Shown here piece after piece: positions 44,400-51,872 of a stretch of 64,000 bases of DNA. The notes under the pieces were generated by a model. That model saw nothing but the letters and a program-made list of their open reading frames with translations. It searched no databases and was not told the origin of the DNA. Position 1 is the first letter of the stretch, and the number at the start of each line of letters is the position of its first letter. The stretch covers positions 1 through 64,000 of the forward strand of contig JAUIGV010000030.1 in assembly GCA_030432565.1 (NCBI GenBank), written 5' to 3'. The translations under genes were made by a program, and so were the position numbers. The DNA is from Verrucomicrobiia bacterium. GTDB lineage: Bacteria; Verrucomicrobiota; Verrucomicrobiia; Verrucomicrobiales; Akkermansiaceae.

Positions 44400-46000
44400 A
44401 ATACATCTTTGTCACCGGAGGAGTTGTCTCCTCACTTGGAAAAGGACTTGCCGCAGCCTCCATCGGGACCCTGCTCGAACACCGGGGACTGCAAGTCATC
44501 CTCCAAAAGTTCGATCCCTATCTCAATGTCGACCCGGGGACGATGTCTCCCTATCAACACGGCGAAGTTTACGTGCTTGATGATGGCGCGGAAACCGATC
44601 TCGACCTGGGCCACTACGAACGGTTCACCCACGGGAACCTTTCCCAGGTCAATAGTCTGAGCTCCGGCCAGGTCTTTGAGAACGTGATTAAAAACGAACG
44701 GGCCGGAAAGTATCTTGGAGCTACGGTTCAATTCATCCCGCACGTGACCGACGAGATCAAAGATCGACTCAAAATGGCAACCGAGCGCAACCGCGACGCC
44801 GATGTCATCATCACCGAAATCGGAGGAACTGTTGGTGATATCGAAGGGCACCTTTTCCTCGAAGCCCTCCGCCAGTTCGCACTCGAGGTTGGTGATGAGA
44901 ACGTTTGCTTCATTCACGTCACTCTTCTTCCAATGGTCAAAGCCGCCGGCGAAATTAAAACCAAACCGACCCAACAATCGGTGGCAAAGCTCCGCGAAAT
45001 CGGAATCCAGCCGGACATCATCATTTGCCGGACCGAGCACCATCTTGATGACGACAACAAGCGCAAGATCGCGATGTTCTGCAACGTCAAGAAGAAGAAC
45101 GTAGTCGCTTTCCGTGATGTCGAGAACACCATTTACGAATGCCCGCTCGACCTCCGAAAAGACAAGATCGATCGCCTTGTCTCCGACACCCTCGGACTCA
45201 AATCGAAGTCTCCCGATCTTTCGAAATGGCAGGGTTTTGTCGACCGCCTGGTCAACCCGTCGAAGATCACTTCGATCGCAGTGGTCGGAAAGTATATTGA
45301 GCTCAACGACGCTTACAAATCCATTTACGAATCCCTCACAATCGCCGGAGCCGAACACGACACTGCGGTTAATGTTGTTAAGATTGACGCTGAAGACATC
45401 GAAAAAGAAGGCGCCCAAGCCATCATTGGGAACGTCAATGGTATCCTCGTTCCCGGTGGCTTCGGAGAACGTGGCACTGAAGGAAAAATCCTGGCTGCCC
45501 AATATGCTCGCGAAAACAAGATCCCCTATCTTGGAATTTGCCTCGGGATGCAAATCGCCACCATCGAGTTTGCCCGCAATGTTTGCGGCTTGGCCAAGGC
45601 AAACTCAACCGAGTTCAACAAAGAAACGGAACACCCCGTGATCAGCCTTCAAGAGGAACAACAAGGGATCGTCGATATGGGCGCCTCGATGCGACTTGGA
45701 TCATGCGCTTCAACGGTCTATCCGGGAACCAAATCCTTCGAACTTTACGATCAGGCCGACACCATTCACGAGCGGCATCGCCACCGCTGGGAATTCAATC
45801 CGGCTTACCGGGAAACACTTGAGGGATGTGGCCTCACCATCGCCTCGGTTTCGAAAGATGAAGGCCTTGTCGAAATCATCGAAATCGCGGACCACCCTTT
45901 CTTTATCGGGGCTCAGTTCCATCCCGAGTTCAAATCGAAACCAAATCAACCCCACCCGCTTTTCTCGGGACTGATCGCCGCTTCCCTTGAGAACTCATGA
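44396..46000 (+). CDS. pyrG: CTP synthase
   Basis: Converts UTP to CTP with glutamine. The synthetase domain opens with YIFVTGGVVSSLGKGLAAAS (P loop). The glutamine amidotransferase domain has IPYLGICLGMQIATIEFA with the nucleophile cysteine, and the C-terminal HPEF motif (GAQFHPEFKSKP) carries the catalytic His and Glu. 534 residues, normal. It is coupled by 4-bp overlaps to kdsB before it and nagZ after it. The link to kdsB is metabolic as well, since CMP-Kdo formation consumes CTP. Confidence 0.96.
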   Translation: MKYIFVTGGVVSSLGKGLAAASIGTLLEHRGLQVILQKFDPYLNVDPGTMSPYQHGEVYVLDDGAETDLDLGHYERFTHGNLSQVNSLSSGQVFENVIKNERAGKYLGATVQFIPHVTDEIKDRLKMATERNRDADVIITEIGGTVGDIEGHLFLEALRQFALEVGDENVCFIHVTLLPMVKAAGEIKTKPTQQSVAKLREIGIQPDIIICRTEHHLDDDNKRKIAMFCNVKKKNVVAFRDVENTIYECPLDLRKDKIDRLVSDTLGLKSKSPDLSKWQGFVDRLVNPSKITSIAVVGKYIELNDAYKSIYESLTIAGAEHDTAVNVVKIDAEDIEKEGAQAIIGNVNGILVPGGFGERGTEGKILAAQYARENKIPYLGICLGMQIATIEFARNVCGLAKANSTEFNKETEHPVISLQEEQQGIVDMGASMRLGSCASTVYPGTKSFELYDQADTIHERHRHRWEFNPAYRETLEGCGLTIASVSKDEGLVEIIEIADHPFFIGAQFHPEFKSKPNQPHPLFSGLIAASLENS

Positions 46001-47064
46001 ACGCAGCGCGCTTGATTGTTGGTCTCTCCGGACCTTTGCTCACCCCGGAAGAAGCATCCATCTTCCGCGAAATCCAACCGGCGGGCTACATTCTCTTCTC
46101 GCGAAATTTGATCTCGGCAGAACAAATCAGGGAACTCACAGACTCGCTCAATTCACTTTCGCTCGACCGGCCGTTCATTTCGATCGACCAGGAAGGCGGC
46201 CGCGTGTGGCGCACCCGTGACTTTAGTTGTGCACCTCCGGATGCTGCGACGTTCACCTCAAAAGCAACACCCCGGCAGATCGCTCGGTTTGGAGCGCTGA
46301 CCGGCCAGCTTCTGGAGATCCTCGGCATCAACCTCAACTTTGCTCCCGTCCTCGATCTGGATCACCATCCCGACCAAAACAACGGTCTTCGCGGAAGATG
46401 CTGGGGAACCGACTCCCAGACTGTCATCAACAATGCCGGCGTATTTAATCGATGGATGCGAAAGCAATTCATTCTTTCCTGCGGCAAACACTTCCCCACC
46501 AATGGTCTCGCCTTGAGCGACCCCCATCATGATCTTCCCGTCGCAAAGGTGAGCAGAGAAGAGTTATTGAAGGAAGATCTTCTCCCCTATACTGCCCTCA
46601 TGCCGGAGCTTGACGCCATTATGGCATGCCATCTGCGCTTTCCCGAACTGGACCCTGAAATGCCGGCATCGCTAAGCCGCAAAATCCTCACCGGGCTCCT
46701 CCGCGATCAACTTGGCTACAATGGACTCATCCTCACCGATGACCTCGACATGGGAGCGATCGTAAATCACCACGGACGGGGTAACGACATCAAGCTGGCG
46801 CTCGAAGCCGGCGCTGACATCGCCCTGATTTGCCACGACATGTCCAACCTTCCTGAAGTCTTAAAAGATCTTCAAGTTAAGAACGACCACGACTCGCTCA
46901 TCCGCATCGAGAAGCAGCGCAACAAGCTCAAGCGTCCGCCGGTTTTCACCGCATCCAGATGGCAGGAATTGAACGATCAAATGAAAGAGCTTACCTGCGA
47001 AGTCATCGGGGAGGAACGCTTCGAGCTAGCTCGCCCCGCCCAGAGCCCGGTCGAAGAATACTAG
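45997..47064 (+). CDS. nagZ: Glycoside hydrolase family 3, NagZ-like beta-N-acetylhexosaminidase
   Basis: Probable peptidoglycan-recycling hexosaminidase. The frame has the GH3 start (VGLSGPLLTPEEA), DRPFISIDQEGGRVWR, NLNFAPVLDLDHHPDQ and the nucleophile Asp in LILTDDLDMGAIV. The catalytic loop reads KHFPTNGLALSDPHHDLP: the Lys-His and the Asp-x-His dyad are kept, but the usual GHG that follows KHFP is replaced by TNG. No signal peptide, so it is cytoplasmic as in NagZ. 355 residues. Its ATG overlaps the pyrG stop by 4 bp. Confidence 0.82.
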   Translation: MNAARLIVGLSGPLLTPEEASIFREIQPAGYILFSRNLISAEQIRELTDSLNSLSLDRPFISIDQEGGRVWRTRDFSCAPPDAATFTSKATPRQIARFGALTGQLLEILGINLNFAPVLDLDHHPDQNNGLRGRCWGTDSQTVINNAGVFNRWMRKQFILSCGKHFPTNGLALSDPHHDLPVAKVSREELLKEDLLPYTALMPELDAIMACHLRFPELDPEMPASLSRKILTGLLRDQLGYNGLILTDDLDMGAIVNHHGRGNDIKLALEAGADIALICHDMSNLPEVLKDLQVKNDHDSLIRIEKQRNKLKRPPVFTASRWQELNDQMKELTCEVIGEERFELARPAQSPVEEY

Positions 47065-47072
47065 CGACGGAA

Positions 47073-47092
47073 TGACGCTCTCCAGAGCGTCA
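47073..47092. terminator. Weak convergent hairpin between nagZ and the beta-CASP gene
   Basis: TGACGCTC and GAGCGTCA pair perfectly around TCCA. No T run follows on either strand, so a role as terminator is uncertain. Confidence 0.4.
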
Positions 47093-47113
47093 CCCGAAGG
47101 ATGAACGCCCGTC

Positions 47114-48514
47114 CTAAAATTCAACGGTCTGTCCGAGTTCCGCCACGGACACCTCGCCATCGTGCTCTTGCTTGAGAGCCTCGCAAAGCGCTTCGCTTCG
47201 GCTGGTCTCCCCATGCACCAGCCAGATTTTTTTCTTCGATCCTTTGATTCTATGAAAGTAGTCCATCAGTTCGGAGTGATCAGCGTGACCGGAAAACGAA
47301 TCCATGATCTCGATGTTTGCCTTCACCTTGTATTCGTCGCCAAAAATACGAACCTCTTCGTGCCCTTCGCGAATCTTCCAACCCAGGGTATTCTGCGCGC
47401 AATAACCCACGAAAAGAATCGTGTTCCGGGGGTTCCCGATATTATTTTTCAGGTGGTGAAGGATTCGCCCTGCTTCGCACATCCCGGAGGCTGAAATCAC
47501 AATCGACTGGCGTTTATCATCATTCAGCTCCTTCGACTTCGCCACCGAGCGAATGAGTGTCAGACCCTCGAAACCGAAGGGGTTGCTTTTGTCAAACAGC
47601 ACCTGGTAGACCTCGTCGTTAAAGCACTCGGGGTGCAGGCGAAAAATTTCAGTGGCATTCACGGCCAGAGGACTATCAACATAGACGGGCGTATCCGGAA
47701 TTGCTCCGCTCCGGAACAATTCGTGAAGGACATAGAGAAGCTGTTGTGTCCGCTCGACAGCAAAAGCGGGGATGATTACCTTTCCCCCTTTTTTTAAAGC
47801 TTTGCTCAAAACCTCCGCGACCTTGTCATCAGCGCCAGCACCAAGCTCGTGCTCACGTCCGCCATAGGTGCTCTCCATCAAAACGAAATCCACATCCTCG
47901 CATGCCACCGGATCTCGAAGCAGATCGTTATCACCACGACCAACGTCACCGGAGAAAAGAAGTCGTTTCTTCTGCCCGTCTTCTTCATCTTCGATATCAA
48001 GAATGATCTGGGCACTTCCCAAAATATGGCCGGCATCGATGAAGGTGAGCTCAACCCCCTTCGCAATCATAATTTTGCGATTGTAGCCCACGTTGACAAA
48101 CTGCCGCAGGCAAAGCTCTGCATCAATTGGCGTGTAGAGGGGCTCAATCAAAGGAAGGCCCTCTTTTGTGCGTTTCTTATTCATCCACTCCGCGTCCGAC
48201 TTCTGAATCCGGGCCGAATCCGCCAACATTACCTGACACAAGTCGCGTGTTGCAAAAGTGGCATAAATATTCCCTTCAAATCCCTTGCTGGAAAGATTGG
48301 GGAGGTTGCCACTATGATCAATGTGCGCGTGGGAGAGAACGACATGATCGATGCTCTTCGGGTCAAAGTGCGGGAAACAGCAATTCACCTCGTGTGCATC
48401 TTGTCGCCTCCCCTGGTAAAGTCCGCAGTCCAAGAGAATACGCTGACCATTGACTTCTAAAAGATGTTGCGACCCCGTGGTGGTCCCTGCTGCTCCACAA
48501 AACTTAAGCTTCAT
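47114..48514 (-). CDS. Metallo-beta-lactamase-fold RNA nuclease (beta-CASP, CPSF/YSH1-like)
   Basis: The MBL motif SHAHIDHSG gives His62, His64, Asp66 and His67, with LLDCGLYQG before it. The beta-CASP insert has KVIIPAFAVERTQQLLYVLH, SPLAVNATEIFRLH and SASGMCEAGRILHHL, and the C-terminal RNA-processing part contains GHADHSELMDYF. 466 residues. This group resembles the eukaryotic CPSF-73 nuclease and archaeal/bacterial homologues, and likely acts in RNA maturation or decay. Convergent with nagZ. Confidence 0.85.
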   Translation of the reverse strand: MKLKFCGAAGTTTGSQHLLEVNGQRILLDCGLYQGRRQDAHEVNCCFPHFDPKSIDHVVLSHAHIDHSGNLPNLSSKGFEGNIYATFATRDLCQVMLADSARIQKSDAEWMNKKRTKEGLPLIEPLYTPIDAELCLRQFVNVGYNRKIMIAKGVELTFIDAGHILGSAQIILDIEDEEDGQKKRLLFSGDVGRGDNDLLRDPVACEDVDFVLMESTYGGREHELGAGADDKVAEVLSKALKKGGKVIIPAFAVERTQQLLYVLHELFRSGAIPDTPVYVDSPLAVNATEIFRLHPECFNDEVYQVLFDKSNPFGFEGLTLIRSVAKSKELNDDKRQSIVISASGMCEAGRILHHLKNNIGNPRNTILFVGYCAQNTLGWKIREGHEEVRIFGDEYKVKANIEIMDSFSGHADHSELMDYFHRIKGSKKKIWLVHGETSRSEALCEALKQEHDGEVSVAELGQTVEF

Positions 48515-48565
48515 ATGTTATTGGGAACAGTAGACACGCCGCCACCAGCTGGCCACCGAATTCTA

Positions 48566-49504
48566 TCACCCCTCGGCTAGCTCGGCCTCGAAATAGGTGA
48601 TCGTTTTCTTCAAACCCTCCCGTAACTGCGTCACCGGTTCCCAACCCAGCTCACGTCTTGCCAGCGAAATATCCGGCTGGCGCTGCTTGGGATCATCCTG
48701 CGGTAGCTCCAGATTCACAATCTCCGAACTTGAATTCGTTAAATCAATCACCGCCTCGGCGAGTTCGAGCATTGTAAACTCATTGGGATTCCCGATGTTG
48801 ATTGGCCCCATGTGATCCCCGTTCATCAAGCGGATCATCCCTTCGATATTGTCATCGCAATAACAAAACGAACGGGTCTGCGAACCATCACCGTAAATCG
48901 TTATCGGCTCCCCTTTGAGTGCCTGCACGATAAAATTGGAAACCACTCTTCCATCCTCGGCATTCATGCGGGGACCATAAGTGTTGAAGATTCGCATGAT
49001 CCGGATATCCACCCCGTTTTGTCGATGATAATCAACAAACAAGGTTTCCGCACAACGCTTCCCTTCATCATAGCATGAACGAATACCGATCGGATTCACA
49101 TGTCCCCAGTAATCCTCCGTTTGCGGATGCACGAGAGGATCTCCATAAACCTCGGAGGTTGAAGCTTGCAGGATCCTGGCCTGTGTTCTCCGGGCCAAAC
49201 CCAACATATTGATCGCACCCATGACCGAGGTTTTCATGGTCTTGATGGCATTGTATTGATAATGAACCGGCGAAGCGGGACAAGCCAAGTTATAGATCCG
49301 ATCAACTTCCAATTTGATGGGATCGATAACATCGTGCCGCACCAACTCGAAGTTGGGATGTCCTAGAAGGTGCGTGATGTTTTTTCGGCGGCCTGTGAAA
49401 TAATTATCCAGACAGATGACTTCGTTCCCCGCCTGAATCATCCGGTCGCAAAGATGGCTCCCTAAAAAACCTGCTCCGCCTGTAACTAAAACTCTCTCGG
49501 ACAT
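48566..49504 (-). CDS. UDP-glucuronic acid decarboxylase (NAD-dependent epimerase family)
   Basis: Turns UDP-glucuronate into UDP-xylose. The Rossmann motif is [14 protein letters not shown] (7-20). [16 protein letters not shown] holds the catalytic Thr/Ser, and CYDEGKR gives Tyr145 and Lys149. [14 protein letters not shown] and [18 protein letters not shown] are characteristic of the UXS subgroup. 312 residues. It probably feeds extracellular polysaccharide or LPS synthesis. Shares orientation with the hisA gene, which ends 25 bp upstream. Confidence 0.88.
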   Translation of the reverse strand: MSERVLVTGGAGFLGSHLCDRMIQAGNEVICLDNYFTGRRKNITHLLGHPNFELVRHDVIDPIKLEVDRIYNLACPASPVHYQYNAIKTMKTSVMGAINMLGLARRTQARILQASTSEVYGDPLVHPQTEDYWGHVNPIGIRSCYDEGKRCAETLFVDYHRQNGVDIRIMRIFNTYGPRMNAEDGRVVSNFIVQALKGEPITIYGDGSQTRSFCYCDDNIEGMIRLMNGDHMGPINIGNPNEFTMLELAEAVIDLTNSSSEIVNLELPQDDPKQRQPDISLARRELGWEPVTQLREGLKKTITYFEAELAEG

Positions 49505-49529
49505 GTCGCGGTATTTAATCCTTCGCGAT

Positions 49530-50303
49530 TCAGACTGACGAGCCTTGATTCCATTTTAAAAGACACTTGTAGGACACACCGGTCCCGCCAAAAAGATCGA
49601 GCGCACTTCCAACCGTGGCATCAAGACGTCCGCCACTCGCTTCATGGATCAACTTCAAATCATCGAGGCCTCGCACTCCTCCCGCATAGGTAACCGGACA
49701 CCCGGTCCATTGTCCCAGAAGATTCACCAGGGGCACATCGACGCCGGCGCATTGCCCCTCCACGTCGGCGGCATGAATCAAAAACTCCCCGCAATATTGC
49801 GAGAGATGAGCCATTGTCTCCAACCCCACCTCCATCTCCGTGATTGTTTGCCAACGATTCATGGCCACTTTCCAGCCATCGCCGACTTGCCGGCAGCTGA
49901 GATCGATCACCACCCTGTTGGCCCCAACTTCATCCGCCAGCATTCTGGCCCGATCCTCCAGAAACTTTCCTCTGGAATCAAAAAACCACGACGTCACGAT
50001 CACTTCGCTGGCACCGGCTTCCAACCACCCCGCGGCATTTTCGCAAGAAATCCCCCCGCCGATTTGTAGTCCGCCCGGCCACGCACCCAGAGCCTCGCGG
50101 GCCGCCTCATCATTTCCGGGCCCCAACTTGATCACGTGCCCTCCTCGCAGATCATCACCCGCAAACTTCTCTGCATACCACGCGGGCGACTTCTCCGAGA
50201 CAAAATTCTCGATTGCTCCGCTGTCACTGAGCGTGCCGCCAACAATCTGTTTCACTTTCCCTTCGTGAAGATCAATACATGGGCGAAACTTCGTGATGGC
50301 CAT
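49530..50303 (-). CDS. hisA: HisA of the eukaryotic type (phosphoribosyl-formimino-AICAR isomerase)
   Basis: Catalyses the fourth step of histidine synthesis. The sequence is not like typical bacterial HisA but like the yeast/plant form: [75 protein letters not shown] and [10 protein letters not shown]. The start is ATG 50303 because similarity begins there, although the frame is open to 50579. 257 residues. No other his gene is nearby. Acquisition from or sharing with eukaryotes is possible, but this type is known in some bacteria. Confidence 0.88.
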   Translation of the reverse strand: MAITKFRPCIDLHEGKVKQIVGGTLSDSGAIENFVSEKSPAWYAEKFAGDDLRGGHVIKLGPGNDEAAREALGAWPGGLQIGGGISCENAAGWLEAGASEVIVTSWFFDSRGKFLEDRARMLADEVGANRVVIDLSCRQVGDGWKVAMNRWQTITEMEVGLETMAHLSQYCGEFLIHAADVEGQCAGVDVPLVNLLGQWTGCPVTYAGGVRGLDDLKLIHEASGGRLDATVGSALDLFGGTGVSYKCLLKWNQGSSV

Positions 50304-50342
50304 GCCCGTAGATAAATCGTCCTCTTTTGGAATCCAAGCTTC

Positions 50343-51416
50343 ATGAAACGACTTCTTTGTATCATTCCAGCCATTTCGCTCCTTCAGGCTAGCCCTGAAC
50401 CAAAGGACGTTTCCACCAAGATAAACGCCCCCGAAGGGATGGTGTGGATTGAGGGTGGCACTTACACTCGTGGCACCAAGGAAAACCCCAATCTTCCTTT
50501 CAATCCCGAGGAACGCCCCGTTCACAAGGTCACCGTGAGTGGATTTTATTTGGACGTCCATGAGGTTACCAACGCCCAATTCCAGAAATTTGTTGATGCC
50601 ACCGGATACAAAACCCAGGCCGAGCGAGGGTGGTCGAAAAAGGATTTCCCAAAAGCTCCCCCCGAAGCTTTAAAACCGGGCGGAATTGTTTTTTCCGGTC
50701 CCCCCAGCGCTGTCGAACTCCGTGGTCAGGGTGCCGAGTGGCAATGGTGGCGCTTTGAAGAAGGAGCATCGTGGAAGCATCCCACTGGTCCCGGTTCCAA
50801 CCTTGAAGGGAAGGAAAACCACCCGGTGGTTTGCGTCACTTGGGAAGATGCCAATGCCTATTGTAAATGGGCCGGAAAAAGACTGCCCACTGAGGCGGAA
50901 TGGGAGCTTGCCGCACGTGGAGGAAAAGAAGGGCTTGATTATATCTGGGGAGAAGAGCCCAAACCGGGCGAAAAGTGGCTCGCAAACGTCTTCACCGGGG
51001 AATTCCCCCACAAAGACACCGGGGAAGACGGCTTCAAAGGATCGGCCCCCATCAAGTCATACCCACCCAACCCATTCGGACTCTATGACATGGCGGGGAA
51101 TGTCTGGGAACATTGCTCGGACTATTACCGCCCCGATGCCTACGCGATTTTCATCAAAGACCCCAAGAAAGATCCCAAAGGACCAAGGGGCGGCGTCAGT
51201 CAACCTGAAGTCAACTGGTTCCTTCAGAATGACAAATGGCCTTCGCCCATCGTTTTTGGCAAGCAACACCCTCTCAGCCTCCTGCACGTCACCAAAGGAG
51301 GGTCATTCCTCTGCCACACCTCCTACTGCCTTAGATACCGACCCGGAGCGCGTCACTACTCGGAATCGCTTGCCCCCGCCAACCACACCGGCTTCCGCTG
51401 CGCCAAATCAAAGTAA
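50343..51416 (+). CDS. Formylglycine-generating enzyme (SUMF1) homologue, secreted
   Basis: A signal peptide (MKRLLCIIPAISLLQA) precedes the FGE-sulfatase fold: FYLDVHEVTNAQFQKFVDAT, VCVTWEDANAYCKWAGKRLP, TEAEWELAARGG, YDMAGNVWEHCSDYY and HVTKGGSFLCHTSYCLRYRP. The active-site pair of genuine FGEs is present (Cys324 and Cys329 in CHTSYC), as in the enzyme that turns sulfatase cysteine into formylglycine, so it may be catalytic and not merely fold-related. 357 residues. It is divergent from hisA. No classical sulfatase lies in the window. Confidence 0.85.
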   Translation: MKRLLCIIPAISLLQASPEPKDVSTKINAPEGMVWIEGGTYTRGTKENPNLPFNPEERPVHKVTVSGFYLDVHEVTNAQFQKFVDATGYKTQAERGWSKKDFPKAPPEALKPGGIVFSGPPSAVELRGQGAEWQWWRFEEGASWKHPTGPGSNLEGKENHPVVCVTWEDANAYCKWAGKRLPTEAEWELAARGGKEGLDYIWGEEPKPGEKWLANVFTGEFPHKDTGEDGFKGSAPIKSYPPNPFGLYDMAGNVWEHCSDYYRPDAYAIFIKDPKKDPKGPRGGVSQPEVNWFLQNDKWPSPIVFGKQHPLSLLHVTKGGSFLCHTSYCLRYRPGARHYSESLAPANHTGFRCAKSK

Positions 51417-51420
51417 AAAG

Positions 51421-51778
51421 CGGCCGCTCCCCTGTAAGCCGGATTCTGTTCCATCCACCCTGTGTGGACTTCGGCAGTCATTTATCTTTGCGACTATTAC
51501 CCGGGGATACGGCGGGCGAGCAGCCCTTCCCCTGTTCTGTCTTGCACTGTGAGAGGTTTACCCTGCCACCTCGGTCACCCTCGGCGCGGTGGGCTCTTAC
51601 CCCACCTTTTCACCCTTACCCTCCGAAGAAGGCGGTTTGTTTTCTGCGGCACTATCTGTCCGGAAGTCCTCTCGAACCACCGTCCCTCTCTTTCGAGAGG
51701 CACACTGCTCTGTAGTGTCCGGACTTTCCTCCAACTTCCTTGCGAAAACCAGCGACTGCCCGGGGAGCGGACCGCGAA
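51421..51778 (-). ncRNA. rnpB: RNase P RNA, bacterial type A
   Basis: About 358 nt on the minus strand. The conserved 5' core GAGGAAAGTCCGGAC (51731-51717) and the 3' core GAACAGAATCCGGCTTA (51451-51435) are present. The P1 helix forms between the 5' end (GCGGTCCGCTCCCC) and the 3' end (GGGGAGCGGCCGC) with one bulge. It processes tRNA 5' ends. The 3' boundary lies 5 nt from the FGE-like gene's stop; an AGCGGCCGCT stem followed by T5 (51419-51415) may be its terminator, overlapping that stop codon. Ends are accurate to a few bases. Confidence 0.92.
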
Positions 51779-51872
51779 GCTATGGGCGCCCCCTGACTTT
51801 GACCAGCCTGAAAAAATCCCCTGACAAACCAAGTTGACCACCTACGTAAAAAGTCCACTGTCTACACAATCT

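Noticed and set aside
44432-45553. 373-codon minus-strand frame opposite pyrG
   Set aside because: Antisense to a fully conserved CTP synthase.
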